From NCBI GenBank assembly GCA_035499215.1, contig DATJZH010000401.1, positions 1 to 16,376 on the forward strand: DNA of 16,376 bases. Direction: 5' to 3'. This DNA comes from DATJZH01 sp035499215. Its GTDB lineage: Bacteria > Actinomycetota > Actinomycetes > Streptosporangiales > Streptosporangiaceae. The notes below the pieces were generated by a model. The model was not told where the DNA came from. It saw nothing but the letters and a program-made list of their open reading frames with translations, and ran no database searches. Positions 1 to 6,696 of the stretch are shown in pieces; position 1 is the first letter of the stretch; each line of letters begins with the position of its first letter. A program made the translations under genes and the position numbers.

Positions 1-154
1 GAGCGGTTATTTCGACCGGTCGCTCGCCGTCTACGGACAGGCTGGCCTGCCATGCCCGCGGTGCGCCGCGCCGGTCCGCCAGGAGAAGTTCATGAACCGG
101 TCGGCATTCAGCTGTCCGCACTGCCAGCCGCGGCCGCGATCGCCGCGGTGGTGA
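1..154 (+). CDS. mutM: Formamidopyrimidine-DNA glycosylase, C-terminal end (partial)
   Basis: This is the 3' end of a base-excision-repair glycosylase/AP lyase that removes oxidised purines such as 8-oxoguanine; the start lies outside the window. The reading frame begins at base 2 and gives 50 residues. It shows the SGYFDRSL..YGQ segment that precedes the zinc finger, then a canonical Fpg zinc finger: CPRC, 16 residues, CPHC, with the conserved Arg in NRSAF that helps bind DNA at the lesion. The stop is TGA at 152-154, soon after the CQPRPR motif where many actinobacterial Fpg proteins end. The catalytic N-terminal proline and the helix-two-turn-helix lie upstream. Position just before acylphosphatase and smc matches the fpg-acyP-smc order known in mycobacteria. 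Downstream DNA in another frame looks coding-like (see findings), so the true C-terminus may be longer if a frameshift is present. Confidence 0.93.
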   Translation, partial: SGYFDRSLAVYGQAGLPCPRCAAPVRQEKFMNRSAFSCPHCQPRPRSPRW

Positions 155-211
155 CGAGCGGGCCCCGGCGAAGGCCTATACGGGCACGGCACGGGCCATC
201 GCGGGTAATGG

Positions 212-241
212 CACCGCGGGCAGCGGAACCGCGGGCAGCGG
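212..241 (+). repeat. Two tandem 15-bp units
   Basis: Two adjacent 15-bp units (212-226 and 227-241), accgcgggcagcgg with one different leading base, lie in the mutM-acyP spacer. Read in the frame starting at 150 they would encode repeated Gly-Thr-Ala-Gly-Ser. They may be a small low-complexity expansion rather than a regulatory site. Confidence 0.6.
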
Positions 242-330
242 CAGGGGCCGTCGGGCAACGAAGTTTCTGCCGGGCACAGTGGTGGAACCGTAAGCGATGA
301 AGGACGTCTCCGAGGTGGCCGGCGTGAAAC

Positions 331-660
331 GTGAAAGATGAGATCAGGCCGGGCGGTCAGGACCCAGTTGCCGATCGGCCGGCTGAGCTCCGGGTCCGGC
401 TGACCGCGTGGATCGCCGGCCGGGTCCAGGGAGTCGGGTTCCGCTGGTGGGTGCGCAGCAGGGCGCTGGAGCTCGGGCTTACCGGGACGGCCGACAATCT
501 GGAGGACGGCCGGGTGAAGGTGGTCGCCGAGGGCACCGAAGACTGCTGTCACGCGCTTCTCGCGCTGCTGCGGGGGCCCGGCGCGCCGGGCCGGGTCACC
601 CGGGTGACGCAGCGCTGGGACGCGCCGCGGGGTGATATGACCGGCTTCGTGGAGCGCTGA
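331..660 (+). CDS. acyP: Acylphosphatase
   Basis: Small cytoplasmic hydrolase that cleaves carboxyl-phosphate bonds such as acetyl phosphate or 1,3-bisphosphoglycerate. The 109-residue product carries the family signature GRVQGVGFRWW at residues 30-40. The catalytic phosphate-binding Arg is R38 and the water-positioning Asn is N56 (DNLEDG), 18 residues apart as in characterised acylphosphatases. The family is usually about 90-95 residues; the extra length is an N-terminal stretch of about 20 polar residues. The GTG at 331 opens the frame; no strong ribosome-binding site is visible, so a shorter N-terminus is possible. Acylphosphatase sits between fpg and smc in other actinobacteria, which supports the call. 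The physiological substrate in bacteria is not settled. Confidence 0.93.
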   Translation: MKDEIRPGGQDPVADRPAELRVRLTAWIAGRVQGVGFRWWVRSRALELGLTGTADNLEDGRVKVVAEGTEDCCHALLALLRGPGAPGRVTRVTQRWDAPRGDMTGFVER

Positions 661-741
661 CCGCCCAGGCAAGCTGCGGAGGCTGCTGCTGGCATGCTGG
701 CCGGGAGTGCGTACAGCGGTCATCGGGGCAGGGCATGTCAC

Positions 742-778
742 CTGCGATGTTGTCAACTTGACCGGATAGGCATCGCAG
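742..778. promoter_or_regulatory. Nested palindrome upstream of the zipper gene
   Basis: CTGCGATG at 742-749 and CATCGCAG at 771-778 form a perfect 8-bp inverted repeat with a 21-bp spacer. Inside the spacer is an 11-bp palindrome, GTCAAcTTGAC (752-762). The site lies about 100 bp before the small coiled-coil gene at 881. Nested dyads of this size suit a regulator operator or an RNA hairpin. I do not recognise the regulator, and no convincing -35/-10 pair is positioned around it. Confidence 0.4.
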
Positions 779-880
779 TGGGACCATGGATTCGTTACCG
801 TTACCTGCGCGCGATGCTGCGAGTCTTCGCGTTTCGCGTGCGTTGCCCACCTGGTCACTCAGTGTGGAGGACCTCACACA

Positions 881-1069
881 ATGGCGAAGGCTATTTACGG
901 CCACATTGGCGGGCCGGATCCCCGCATGGTCTCAGAGCTGCGCCGCCTTCAGCAACGAGTACGTGACCTGGAAGCCGAGCTAGCTCGGCTTCAGGAGGAG
1001 AACGACGTGCTCACTGCTGGAGTTGGTCATGACCTGCTGATCTCAGTCCGCGAGCCAGCGCTCACCTGA
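881..1069 (+). CDS. Small leucine-zipper protein, function unknown
   Basis: A 62-residue protein with a good ribosome-binding site: GGAGG at 866-870, 10 nt before the ATG. The N-terminus has a Gly/Pro turn, HIGGPDPR (residues 8-15). It is followed by a continuous heptad pattern with hydrophobic core positions M16, L20, L23, V27, L30, L34, L37, N41 and L44, spaced 4-3-4-3 throughout. This predicts a parallel coiled-coil dimer or a docking helix, and the polar Asn at a core position recalls leucine zippers. The C-terminus ends in EPALT. No basic DNA-binding region, membrane segment or catalytic motif is visible. It is followed by a hairpin terminator, so it is probably its own transcription unit. 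It looks like a conserved actinobacterial microprotein, but I cannot name the family with certainty. Proximity to smc does not by itself show a role in chromosome biology. Confidence 0.82.
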   Translation: MAKAIYGHIGGPDPRMVSELRRLQQRVRDLEAELARLQEENDVLTAGVGHDLLISVREPALT

Positions 1070-1096
1070 GCGACTGATAGGCGAAGACGAACGGAG

Positions 1097-1125
1097 GAGG
1101 GACGCCTGCCGTGCTGGCGTCCCTC
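1097..1125 (+). terminator. Rho-independent-like terminator after the zipper gene
   Basis: A perfect 10-bp stem, gagggacgcc (1097-1106) with ggcgtccctc (1116-1125), and a 9-nt loop begin 28 nt after the stop at 1069. A modest T-containing tail (tcagtctgttt) follows. This is a convincing end for the 881-1069 transcript. Confidence 0.75.
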
Positions 1126-1381
1126 TCAGTCTGTTTCGCCGGCCCGTCCGTCCCGTCGTCCGCCGCATCGACGAGTCGGGTGCCGGCGGACGGACGAAAG
1201 CTCCCGGGGGTGTCGCGCGCCCGGCGGGAGCGGTGGCAGCCCGCCCCGATTCCCTCGCCCGGCTGCCTTGAGTCAGCGGCGCTCGCAACTGCTGTGTGAT
1301 CGCTGCACATGGGTCGTTACTGCCTCAGCCCGCCCACCCGGGTGCGCGGGCCTGGGCACTCAGCCTGGCAGGCCGAGCCAG

Positions 1382-1387
1382 TACATT
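1382..1387 (+). promoter_or_regulatory. Candidate -10 (TACATT) of a leaderless start
   Basis: TACATT ends exactly 6 nt before the ATG at 1394. This is the spacing expected when transcription starts at the first base of the start codon, as is common in actinobacteria. No good -35 is visible, so this is tentative. Confidence 0.3.
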
Positions 1388-1393
1388 CCTGGC

Positions 1394-1576
1394 ATGTCGT
1401 CGGCCTCACGGAGGCCGTCATCGTCCGCGCCCGCCGCGCCCGCCGCGGCAAAGCCGGCTCCGGCACAGAGCATCGCCTGGCGCGAGATCGTCACCGTGGC
1501 GGCAAATCATCACAGTCTGCCGAAACCGGCGCGGCTGCGCGCGCGAATCAGCCGGGCTGACGGCAGTGCGCGGTAG
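1394..1576 (+). CDS. Possible small protein, 60 residues
   Basis: A short frame runs from ATG 1394 to TAG 1576 with mostly G/C third positions. The predicted product has a Ser/Ala/Pro-rich first half and a basic second half containing AWREIVTVAANHH and PKPARLRARISR. I recognise no domain. In favour: a TACATT hexamer 6 nt before the ATG, and a stop shortly before the true smc start. Against: no ribosome-binding site, low-complexity composition, and several overlapping open frames in GC-rich DNA. It could equally be non-coding 5' DNA of smc. Confidence 0.28.
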   Translation: MSSASRRPSSSAPAAPAAAKPAPAQSIAWREIVTVAANHHSLPKPARLRARISRADGSAR

Positions 1577-1640
1577 GGTGCGGAAACATCCGGGCAGACC
1601 GGTGCCAGGGAAGATCGGCGGCGAGGAGGAGAGCCTGCGG

Positions 1641-4600
1641 GTGTACCTGAAGACCCTCACCCTGCGCGGGTTCAAGTCGTTCGCGTCCGCCACCTCGCTG
1701 CGCTTCGAGCCGGGCATTACCTGCGTCGTTGGCCCGAACGGATCGGGCAAGTCGAACGTCGTGGACGCGTTCACCTGGGTGATGGGCGAGCAGGGTGCCA
1801 AAACGCTGCGCGGCGGCAAGATGGAGGACGTCGTCTTCGCCGGCACCGCTGGCCGGCCGGCGCTGGGCCGCGCCGAGGTGACGCTCACGATCGACAACAG
1901 CGACGGCCAGCTGCCGATCGACTATGCGGAAGTGACGATCAGCCGGCTGCTGTTCCGCTCGGGCCAGAGTGAGTACGCGATCAACGGCGAGGCCTGCAGG
2001 CTGCTTGATGTCCAGGAGCTGCTGTCGGACACCGGCCTTGGCCGCGAGATGCACGTCATCGTCGGGCAGGGCCAGCTTGACGAGGTGCTGACCGCCGGGC
2101 CGGACGCTCGCCGGGCGCTGATCGAGGAGGCCGCAGGCGTCCTGAAGCACCGCAGGCGCAAGGAGAAGGCCCTGCGCAAGCTCGAGGCGATGCAGGCCAA
2201 CCTGACCCGGCTCGTCGACCTGACCGGTGAGCTAGGCCGCCGGCTCAAGCCGCTCGGGCGGCAGGCCCAGATCGCCCGCAAGGCAGCCGTGATCCAGGCC
2301 GACCTGCGCGATGCCCGGCTGCGGCTGCTCGCCGACGACTACGTGACGCTCGCGGCCGAGCTGGCGCGCGACGAGGCCGGCGAGGCAGCCGCCGCGGCGC
2401 GGCGGGCCGAGCTGGAGGGCGGCCTCGGCCAGGCCCGGCAGCGCGAGGCGGAACTGGAACGAGACGAGCAGCTGGACGCGCCGCGGCTGGCGGCAGCGCA
2501 GCAGGCCTTCTTCGCGCTCTCCGGCGTCGCCGAGCGGCTGCGCGGCGCGGCAAGCCTGGCCGATGAGCGGCACCGGCACCTGTCGGCCGCGCCCGAGCAG
2601 CAGCGGCCGGGCCGCGATCCCGACGAGCTCGATCGCGAGGCGGCCAGCCTGCGCGAGCAGGAGACGGCGCTGGGCAAGCGGCTCAGTGCCGCGCGCGACC
2701 AGCTGGCGGCTGCGGTCGCCGAGCGGGGCAGCGCCGAGACTGCGCAGGCCGAGACCGAGCGCCGGCTCGCCGCCGACGCCAGGGCTGCAGCCCGGCGGGC
2801 CGAACAACTGGCCGACCTGCGCAGCCAGGCGGGCGCCGTGCGCAGCCGGACGGCAGCGGCGCGGGAGGAGGCTGGCCGGCTGACCGAGGCGATCGGCCAG
2901 GCCCGCGGCCGCGCCGAGCGGGCCCAGCAGGAGTACGCCACCTTGCAGGATCTCGTCGCCGGCCGCGAGAAGGGCCGGACGGATCTGGCCGCCGCGCATG
3001 ACCGCGCGGCGGCGACCCTGGCCGCGGCATCGGCCACCCTGGCCCGGCTGCGGTCGGCCGAGCATCATGCCAGTGACGAGCGGGCTGCGCTGCGTGCCCG
3101 CACCGAGGCGCTCGAGGAGGCGGTCAGGCACGGCGCCGATGCCTCCGGTGTGCTGCTGGAAGATCCGGCGGCTTTCGCCGGCGTGGTCGGTCCGCTGGCC
3201 GCGCTGCTGACGGTCGAGGACGGGGCGCAGGAGGCGATCGCTGCCGCGCTCGGCGCGGCGGCGGGCGCGGTTGCCGTCGCCGGAGTCGATTCCGCGGTCA
3301 CGATCTTGCAGACGCTGAAGGACCGCGGCTCCGGCCGGGTCGATCTGGTCATCGCCGCCGACGGCCGGCCGGCCGCGCCCGGTCCCTGGCCGGCCGACGT
3401 GACCGGCAATGCGGACAGCGAGCTCCCGCCGGCCGTTATGCGTGCCCTTGATCTTGTCAAGGCACCCGGCGACCTGGATCTGGCCGTCGGGCAGCTGCTC
3501 ACCGGGGTGGTGGTCGCGCCCGATCTGCGCACCGGCCGCGAGCTGCTGCGCCGCGATGCGCGGCTGCGCGTGGTCACCCGCGACGGCGATCTGATCGGGA
3601 CGCACTGGGCCTGCGGCGGCGGGGCCGGCGGCCAGAGCGTGCTCGCCCTGCGGTCGGCCGCAAAGCAGGCGGCCGAGGGGCTTGCCGAGGCGGATCGCCG
3701 GTACCAGCGGGCTGAGCGGGATCTTGCCGAGGCGGCCGAGGAGGAGGAGCAGGCGCGGCAGGCGCTGGCGCAGGCGCTGGCGCTGCTCCAGCAGGCGGAT
3801 GCGGCGGCGGCGGAGGCCTCCGGGAAGCTCGGGGCGCTGGCTGGCGCGGTGCGTGGGGCCCAGGACGAGGCAGGACGGCTGGCGGCAGCGATCGACAAGG
3901 CCGAGCTCTCGGCGCAGCAAGGCCTGGCCCGGCTGGCCCAGCTGCAGGAGAAGCTGGCGGCCCAGGAGGCCGCGCTCGGCGGACAGCCCGGGGATGCGCC
4001 AGGCGGCAGGGCACAGGCGGACCGGCCTGGCGGGCCCCGGGCGGATGCTCAGCCCGGCGGCCAGCTCCAGGGAGAGGCCGACAAGAAAAGGCTGGCCGAG
4101 GAGGCGGCGGCGGCGCGCACCGCCGAGATGGAGGCGCGGCTCGAGGTCAGAACCGTGGAGGAGCGGCTGCGGGCCATCACCGGCCGGGCCGACGCGCTGG
4201 CCGCCGCGGCGACAGCCGAGCGCCAGGCCATCCAGCGGGCCCTGGTCCGCCGGAAGCGGCGCGCCGCCGATGCGGCCGTGGCAGCTGCCGTGGCGCGGGG
4301 CGCCCGAGTCGCGCTGACCGCCACCGAGCGCTCCAGCGGCATCGCCGACGCTGAGCGACAGTCGGCCGAGCAGGACAGCCGGGCACGCGACAGCGAGCTC
4401 AGGGCCGTCCGTGCCAGGATCCGGGCGCTGGCCGACGAGCTCGACAAGGTGGTCGACGGCGCGCACGGCGCGCGGATCGCGCTGGAGGGCAACCGGCTGC
4501 GCCTGGACCAGATAGCCGGCCGCGCGTCCGAGGAGTTCGCCGTCGACAGGGCAGAACTGGCAGCTGAGTACGGACCCGCCGTGCCCGTCCCGGCCGCCGA

Positions 4601-5282
4601 GGCCGGACAGTGCCCGTCGGCCTACGACCGGCAGGCGACCGAGCGCCGGGCGCAGCAGGCGCAGCGGCTGCTTGACCAGCTCGGCAAGGTCAATCCGCTG
4701 GCCCTGGAGGAGTTCGCGGCCCTGGAGGAACGGCATGCCTTCCTGGTTACCCAGCTCGAGGACCTGAAGAAAACCCGGCGGGACCTGCTGACGGTGATCA
4801 AAGAGGTCGACGACCGAGTGCAGCAGGTGTTCAGTTCGGCCTACGAGGACACCGCGCGCGAGTTCGAGCGGATCTTCGGGCAGCTGTTCCCCGGCGGCGA
4901 CGGCAGGCTGCTGCTCACCGAGCCCGACGACCTGCTGGCCACCGGCATCGACTTCGAGGCCCGGCCCCCTGGCAAGAAGGTCAAGCGGCTGTCCCTGCTG
5001 TCCGGCGGCGAGCGGGCCCTTACCGCGATCGCCTTCCTCCTGGCGATCTTCAAGGCCCGGCCGTCCCCGTTCTACGTGCTCGACGAGGTGGAGGCCGCGC
5101 TGGACGACGTCAACCTGCAGCGGCTGCTGGGAATTTTCGCCGAGCTGCGGGAGACCTCCCAGCTGGTCGTCGTGACGCACCAGAAGCGCACGATGGAGGT
5201 CGCGGACTCGCTGTACGGCGTGACAATGCGCGGGGACGGCGTCTCCGCGGTGGTAAGCCAGCGGCTGCGGGAGAGCGCCTGA
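1641..5282 (+). CDS. smc: Chromosome segregation/condensation ATPase SMC
   Basis: Subunit of the bacterial condensin complex, which loads on the chromosome with ScpA/ScpB and extrudes DNA loops. The GTG at 1641 is chosen because the product then starts VYLKTLTLRGFKSF, the standard SMC N-terminus, and a gaggagga ribosome-binding site (1623-1630) lies upstream. The 1213-residue protein shows Walker A GPNGSGKS (31-38), a first coiled-coil arm, a hinge at roughly 505-670 ending in a Gly-rich GGGAGG segment, and a return arm. The C-terminal head has the ABC signature LSGGE (1120-1124) and Walker B FYVLDE (1144-1149). The length is near the family norm of about 1180-1200. One oddity is a Gly/Pro-rich stretch at about residues 780-813 in the return arm, where an unbroken coiled coil is expected. 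scpA and scpB are not in this window. Confidence 0.97.
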   Translation: MYLKTLTLRGFKSFASATSLRFEPGITCVVGPNGSGKSNVVDAFTWVMGEQGAKTLRGGKMEDVVFAGTAGRPALGRAEVTLTIDNSDGQLPIDYAEVTISRLLFRSGQSEYAINGEACRLLDVQELLSDTGLGREMHVIVGQGQLDEVLTAGPDARRALIEEAAGVLKHRRRKEKALRKLEAMQANLTRLVDLTGELGRRLKPLGRQAQIARKAAVIQADLRDARLRLLADDYVTLAAELARDEAGEAAAAARRAELEGGLGQARQREAELERDEQLDAPRLAAAQQAFFALSGVAERLRGAASLADERHRHLSAAPEQQRPGRDPDELDREAASLREQETALGKRLSAARDQLAAAVAERGSAETAQAETERRLAADARAAARRAEQLADLRSQAGAVRSRTAAAREEAGRLTEAIGQARGRAERAQQEYATLQDLVAGREKGRTDLAAAHDRAAATLAAASATLARLRSAEHHASDERAALRARTEALEEAVRHGADASGVLLEDPAAFAGVVGPLAALLTVEDGAQEAIAAALGAAAGAVAVAGVDSAVTILQTLKDRGSGRVDLVIAADGRPAAPGPWPADVTGNADSELPPAVMRALDLVKAPGDLDLAVGQLLTGVVVAPDLRTGRELLRRDARLRVVTRDGDLIGTHWACGGGAGGQSVLALRSAAKQAAEGLAEADRRYQRAERDLAEAAEEEEQARQALAQALALLQQADAAAAEASGKLGALAGAVRGAQDEAGRLAAAIDKAELSAQQGLARLAQLQEKLAAQEAALGGQPGDAPGGRAQADRPGGPRADAQPGGQLQGEADKKRLAEEAAAARTAEMEARLEVRTVEERLRAITGRADALAAAATAERQAIQRALVRRKRRAADAAVAAAVARGARVALTATERSSGIADAERQSAEQDSRARDSELRAVRARIRALADELDKVVDGAHGARIALEGNRLRLDQIAGRASEEFAVDRAELAAEYGPAVPVPAAEAGQCPSAYDRQATERRAQQAQRLLDQLGKVNPLALEEFAALEERHAFLVTQLEDLKKTRRDLLTVIKEVDDRVQQVFSSAYEDTAREFERIFGQLFPGGDGRLLLTEPDDLLATGIDFEARPPGKKVKRLSLLSGGERALTAIAFLLAIFKARPSPFYVLDEVEAALDDVNLQRLLGIFAELRETSQLVVVTHQKRTMEVADSLYGVTMRGDGVSAVVSQRLRESA

Positions 5283-5289
5283 CCCGGCC

Positions 5290-5331
5290 CTGAGGCCGCC
5301 GCCGGGCCCGGGGCCGCGGCCCGGACCTCAG
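5290..5331 (+). terminator. Strong two-part hairpin after smc
   Basis: Eight bases after the smc stop, CTGAGG (5290-5295) pairs with CCTCAG (5326-5331). Inside, CCGGGCC (5302-5308) pairs with GGCCCGG (5318-5324) across a 9-nt loop. There is no U-tract, which is common for GC-rich actinobacterial terminators. It suggests smc and ftsY are separate transcription units. Confidence 0.5.
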
Positions 5332-5433
5332 CAATCCTTGCCGGACTTGCGCCAGCCGGGCGCGAGCGTGCGCTGCGGCCGTGGCCCACGGCCCCTCCGT
5401 CGCAGCTGGGCGGCCCGGGTGGTCACCGCCGTC

Positions 5434-5442
5434 TGCCAGACT
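5434..5442 (+). promoter_or_regulatory. Candidate extended -10 before ftsY
   Basis: TGCCAGACT (TG-N-CAGACT) ends 10 nt before the ftsY ATG. Transcription from it would give a leader of only a few nucleotides, which fits the absence of a ribosome-binding site. No clear -35 is seen. Confidence 0.3.
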
Positions 5443-5452
5443 GGTGCCCGTT

Positions 5453-6679
5453 ATGGAACATGTGCTTATCATCGCCGCCGTGATAGTCGCCGTCGGCGGT
5501 GGCGGCGCCGCGGTGCTTGCCTCGCCCCTCGTCCGCTCTCGGCGGCGGCCCAAGCCATCAGGCGGCGAGCCCGGTGCCGGCCAGGATGGGGCCGGCCTAG
5601 CTGGCGACGAACATCCGGGCGGCACGGCCACGCTGGAGCTGCCCGCCGCGCCCGGCACCACGGACACTGGCGCCCCGCACGCTGGCGCCGCGCCGCCGCG
5701 CGGCCTTCCGGTCCTGCCGCCTGTCGCGCCGCCCGCTGAGGCCGAAAGGCCGCCGCCATCGGCTGGCCGGATGGTCCGGCTGCGGAGCAGGCTGGCCAGG
5801 TCGCAGTCGGCGTTCGGGTCGGCGCTGCTCAGCCTGCTGTCCTCAGACCGGCTGGACGAGCAGACCTGGGAGGAGATCGAGGACACCCTGATCACGGCAG
5901 ACATGGGCGTCGGCGCGGCCCAGCAGCTTGTCGGGCAGCTGCGGACCGAGGTCAAGGTAGTCGGCGCCCGCGACCCCGCCCAGGTCAGGAAGCTGCTGCG
6001 GGCCGACCTGATCGCGCAGATCAACCCCGCCATGGACCGGACGCTGCACACCAAGCCGCACGGCGACCGGCCCGCAGTTGTGCTCGTGGTCGGCGTCAAC
6101 GGCACAGGCAAGACCACGGCCTGCGGAAAGCTCGCCCGTGCGCTGATCGGCGACGGGCAGACCGTGCTGCTCGGCGCGGCTGACACCTTCCGGGCCGCCG
6201 CCGCCGACCAGCTGCAGACCTGGGCGCAGCGGGTCGGCGCGGAAGTAGTGCGCTCCGACAGCGAGGGAGCCGACCCCGCCAGCGTCGCCTTCGACGCGGT
6301 CAACAGGGGAATCGAGAGCGGGGTCGACACCGTGATCGTCGACACCGCGGGGCGGCTGCACACCAAGACAGGGCTGATGGACGAGCTCGGCAAGATCAAG
6401 CGGGTGATTTCCAAGCACGCTACCGTGGACGAGGTGCTGCTGGTCCTGGACGCCACCACCGGCCAGAACGGGCTGCGGCAGGCGAGGGTGTTCGCCGAGG
6501 TAGTCGACGTAACCGGGATCATCTTGACCAAGCTGGACGGCACGGCAAAGGGCGGGATCGTGATCGGGGTGCAGCGCGAGCTCGGCGTGCCGGTGAAGCT
6601 GGTCGGCCTTGGCGAGGGCCCGGACGACCTCGCGCCATTCGAGCCGGAAGCCTTTGTCGATGCGATCCTGGGCAGCTGA
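5453..6679 (+). CDS. ftsY: Signal recognition particle receptor FtsY
   Basis: SRP-type GTPase that docks Ffh-ribosome complexes at the membrane and hands them to SecYEG. ATG 5453 is preferred over an in-frame ATG at 5381 because the product then begins MEHVLIIAAVIVAV, the hydrophobic N-terminal anchor typical of actinobacterial FtsY. The 408 residues comprise that membrane segment (about 1-25), a Gly/Pro/Ala-rich linker to about residue 105, the NG-domain helical bundle, and the GTPase domain. Motifs seen are G1 GVNGTGKTT (214-222), DTFRAAA, G3 DTAGR (297-301) and G4 TKLDG (359-363). The GLGEGPDDLAPF motif close to the C-terminus is diagnostic of FtsY. ffh follows after 17 bp, an unusual direct pairing for an actinomycete. 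Confidence 0.97.
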   Translation: MEHVLIIAAVIVAVGGGGAAVLASPLVRSRRRPKPSGGEPGAGQDGAGLAGDEHPGGTATLELPAAPGTTDTGAPHAGAAPPRGLPVLPPVAPPAEAERPPPSAGRMVRLRSRLARSQSAFGSALLSLLSSDRLDEQTWEEIEDTLITADMGVGAAQQLVGQLRTEVKVVGARDPAQVRKLLRADLIAQINPAMDRTLHTKPHGDRPAVVLVVGVNGTGKTTACGKLARALIGDGQTVLLGAADTFRAAAADQLQTWAQRVGAEVVRSDSEGADPASVAFDAVNRGIESGVDTVIVDTAGRLHTKTGLMDELGKIKRVISKHATVDEVLLVLDATTGQNGLRQARVFAEVVDVTGIILTKLDGTAKGGIVIGVQRELGVPVKLVGLGEGPDDLAPFEPEAFVDAILGS

Positions 6680-6684
6680 CCCGA

Positions 6685-6690
6685 TAGCCT
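6685..6690 (+). promoter_or_regulatory. Candidate -10 (TAGCCT) giving leaderless ffh
   Basis: TAGCCT lies just after the ftsY stop and ends 6 nt before the ffh GTG (6697). A transcript starting 7 nt after this hexamer would begin at the start codon. A gaagg sequence right next to the GTG is too close to serve as a normal ribosome-binding site. Read-through from ftsY remains possible. Confidence 0.35.
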
Positions 6691-6696
6691 GAAGGC

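Larger units (their letters stand above)
1126..1640. other. Structured spacer upstream of smc
   Basis: No recognisable conserved protein is encoded in these 515 bp. The first part is rich in inverted repeats. Arm 1157-1165 pairs perfectly with 1184-1192 (9 bp). Arm 1145-1152 can instead pair with 1189-1196 (8 bp). A 7-bp hairpin joins 1200-1206 and 1225-1231. A weak candidate small gene lies at 1394-1576. The smc reading frame stays open back to about 1296, but the product before residue 1 of Smc is unlike any SMC protein, so that stretch is treated as non-coding. Confidence 0.55.

Noticed and set aside
297..341. Tiny frame MKDVSEVAGVKRER resembling the start of a LacI-type helix-turn-helix
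   Set aside because: Only 14 codons; the match is too short to separate from chance and it overlaps the acylphosphatase start.
1296..1640. Extended N-terminus for SMC from an upstream ATG
   Set aside because: The 115 added residues are unlike SMC proteins; GTG 1641 has a ribosome-binding site and restores the standard N-terminus.
2232..5180. Very long minus-strand open frame antisense to smc (over 900 codons)
   Set aside because: It mirrors the GC-rich third positions of smc, has no recognisable domain, and smc itself is unambiguous on the plus strand.
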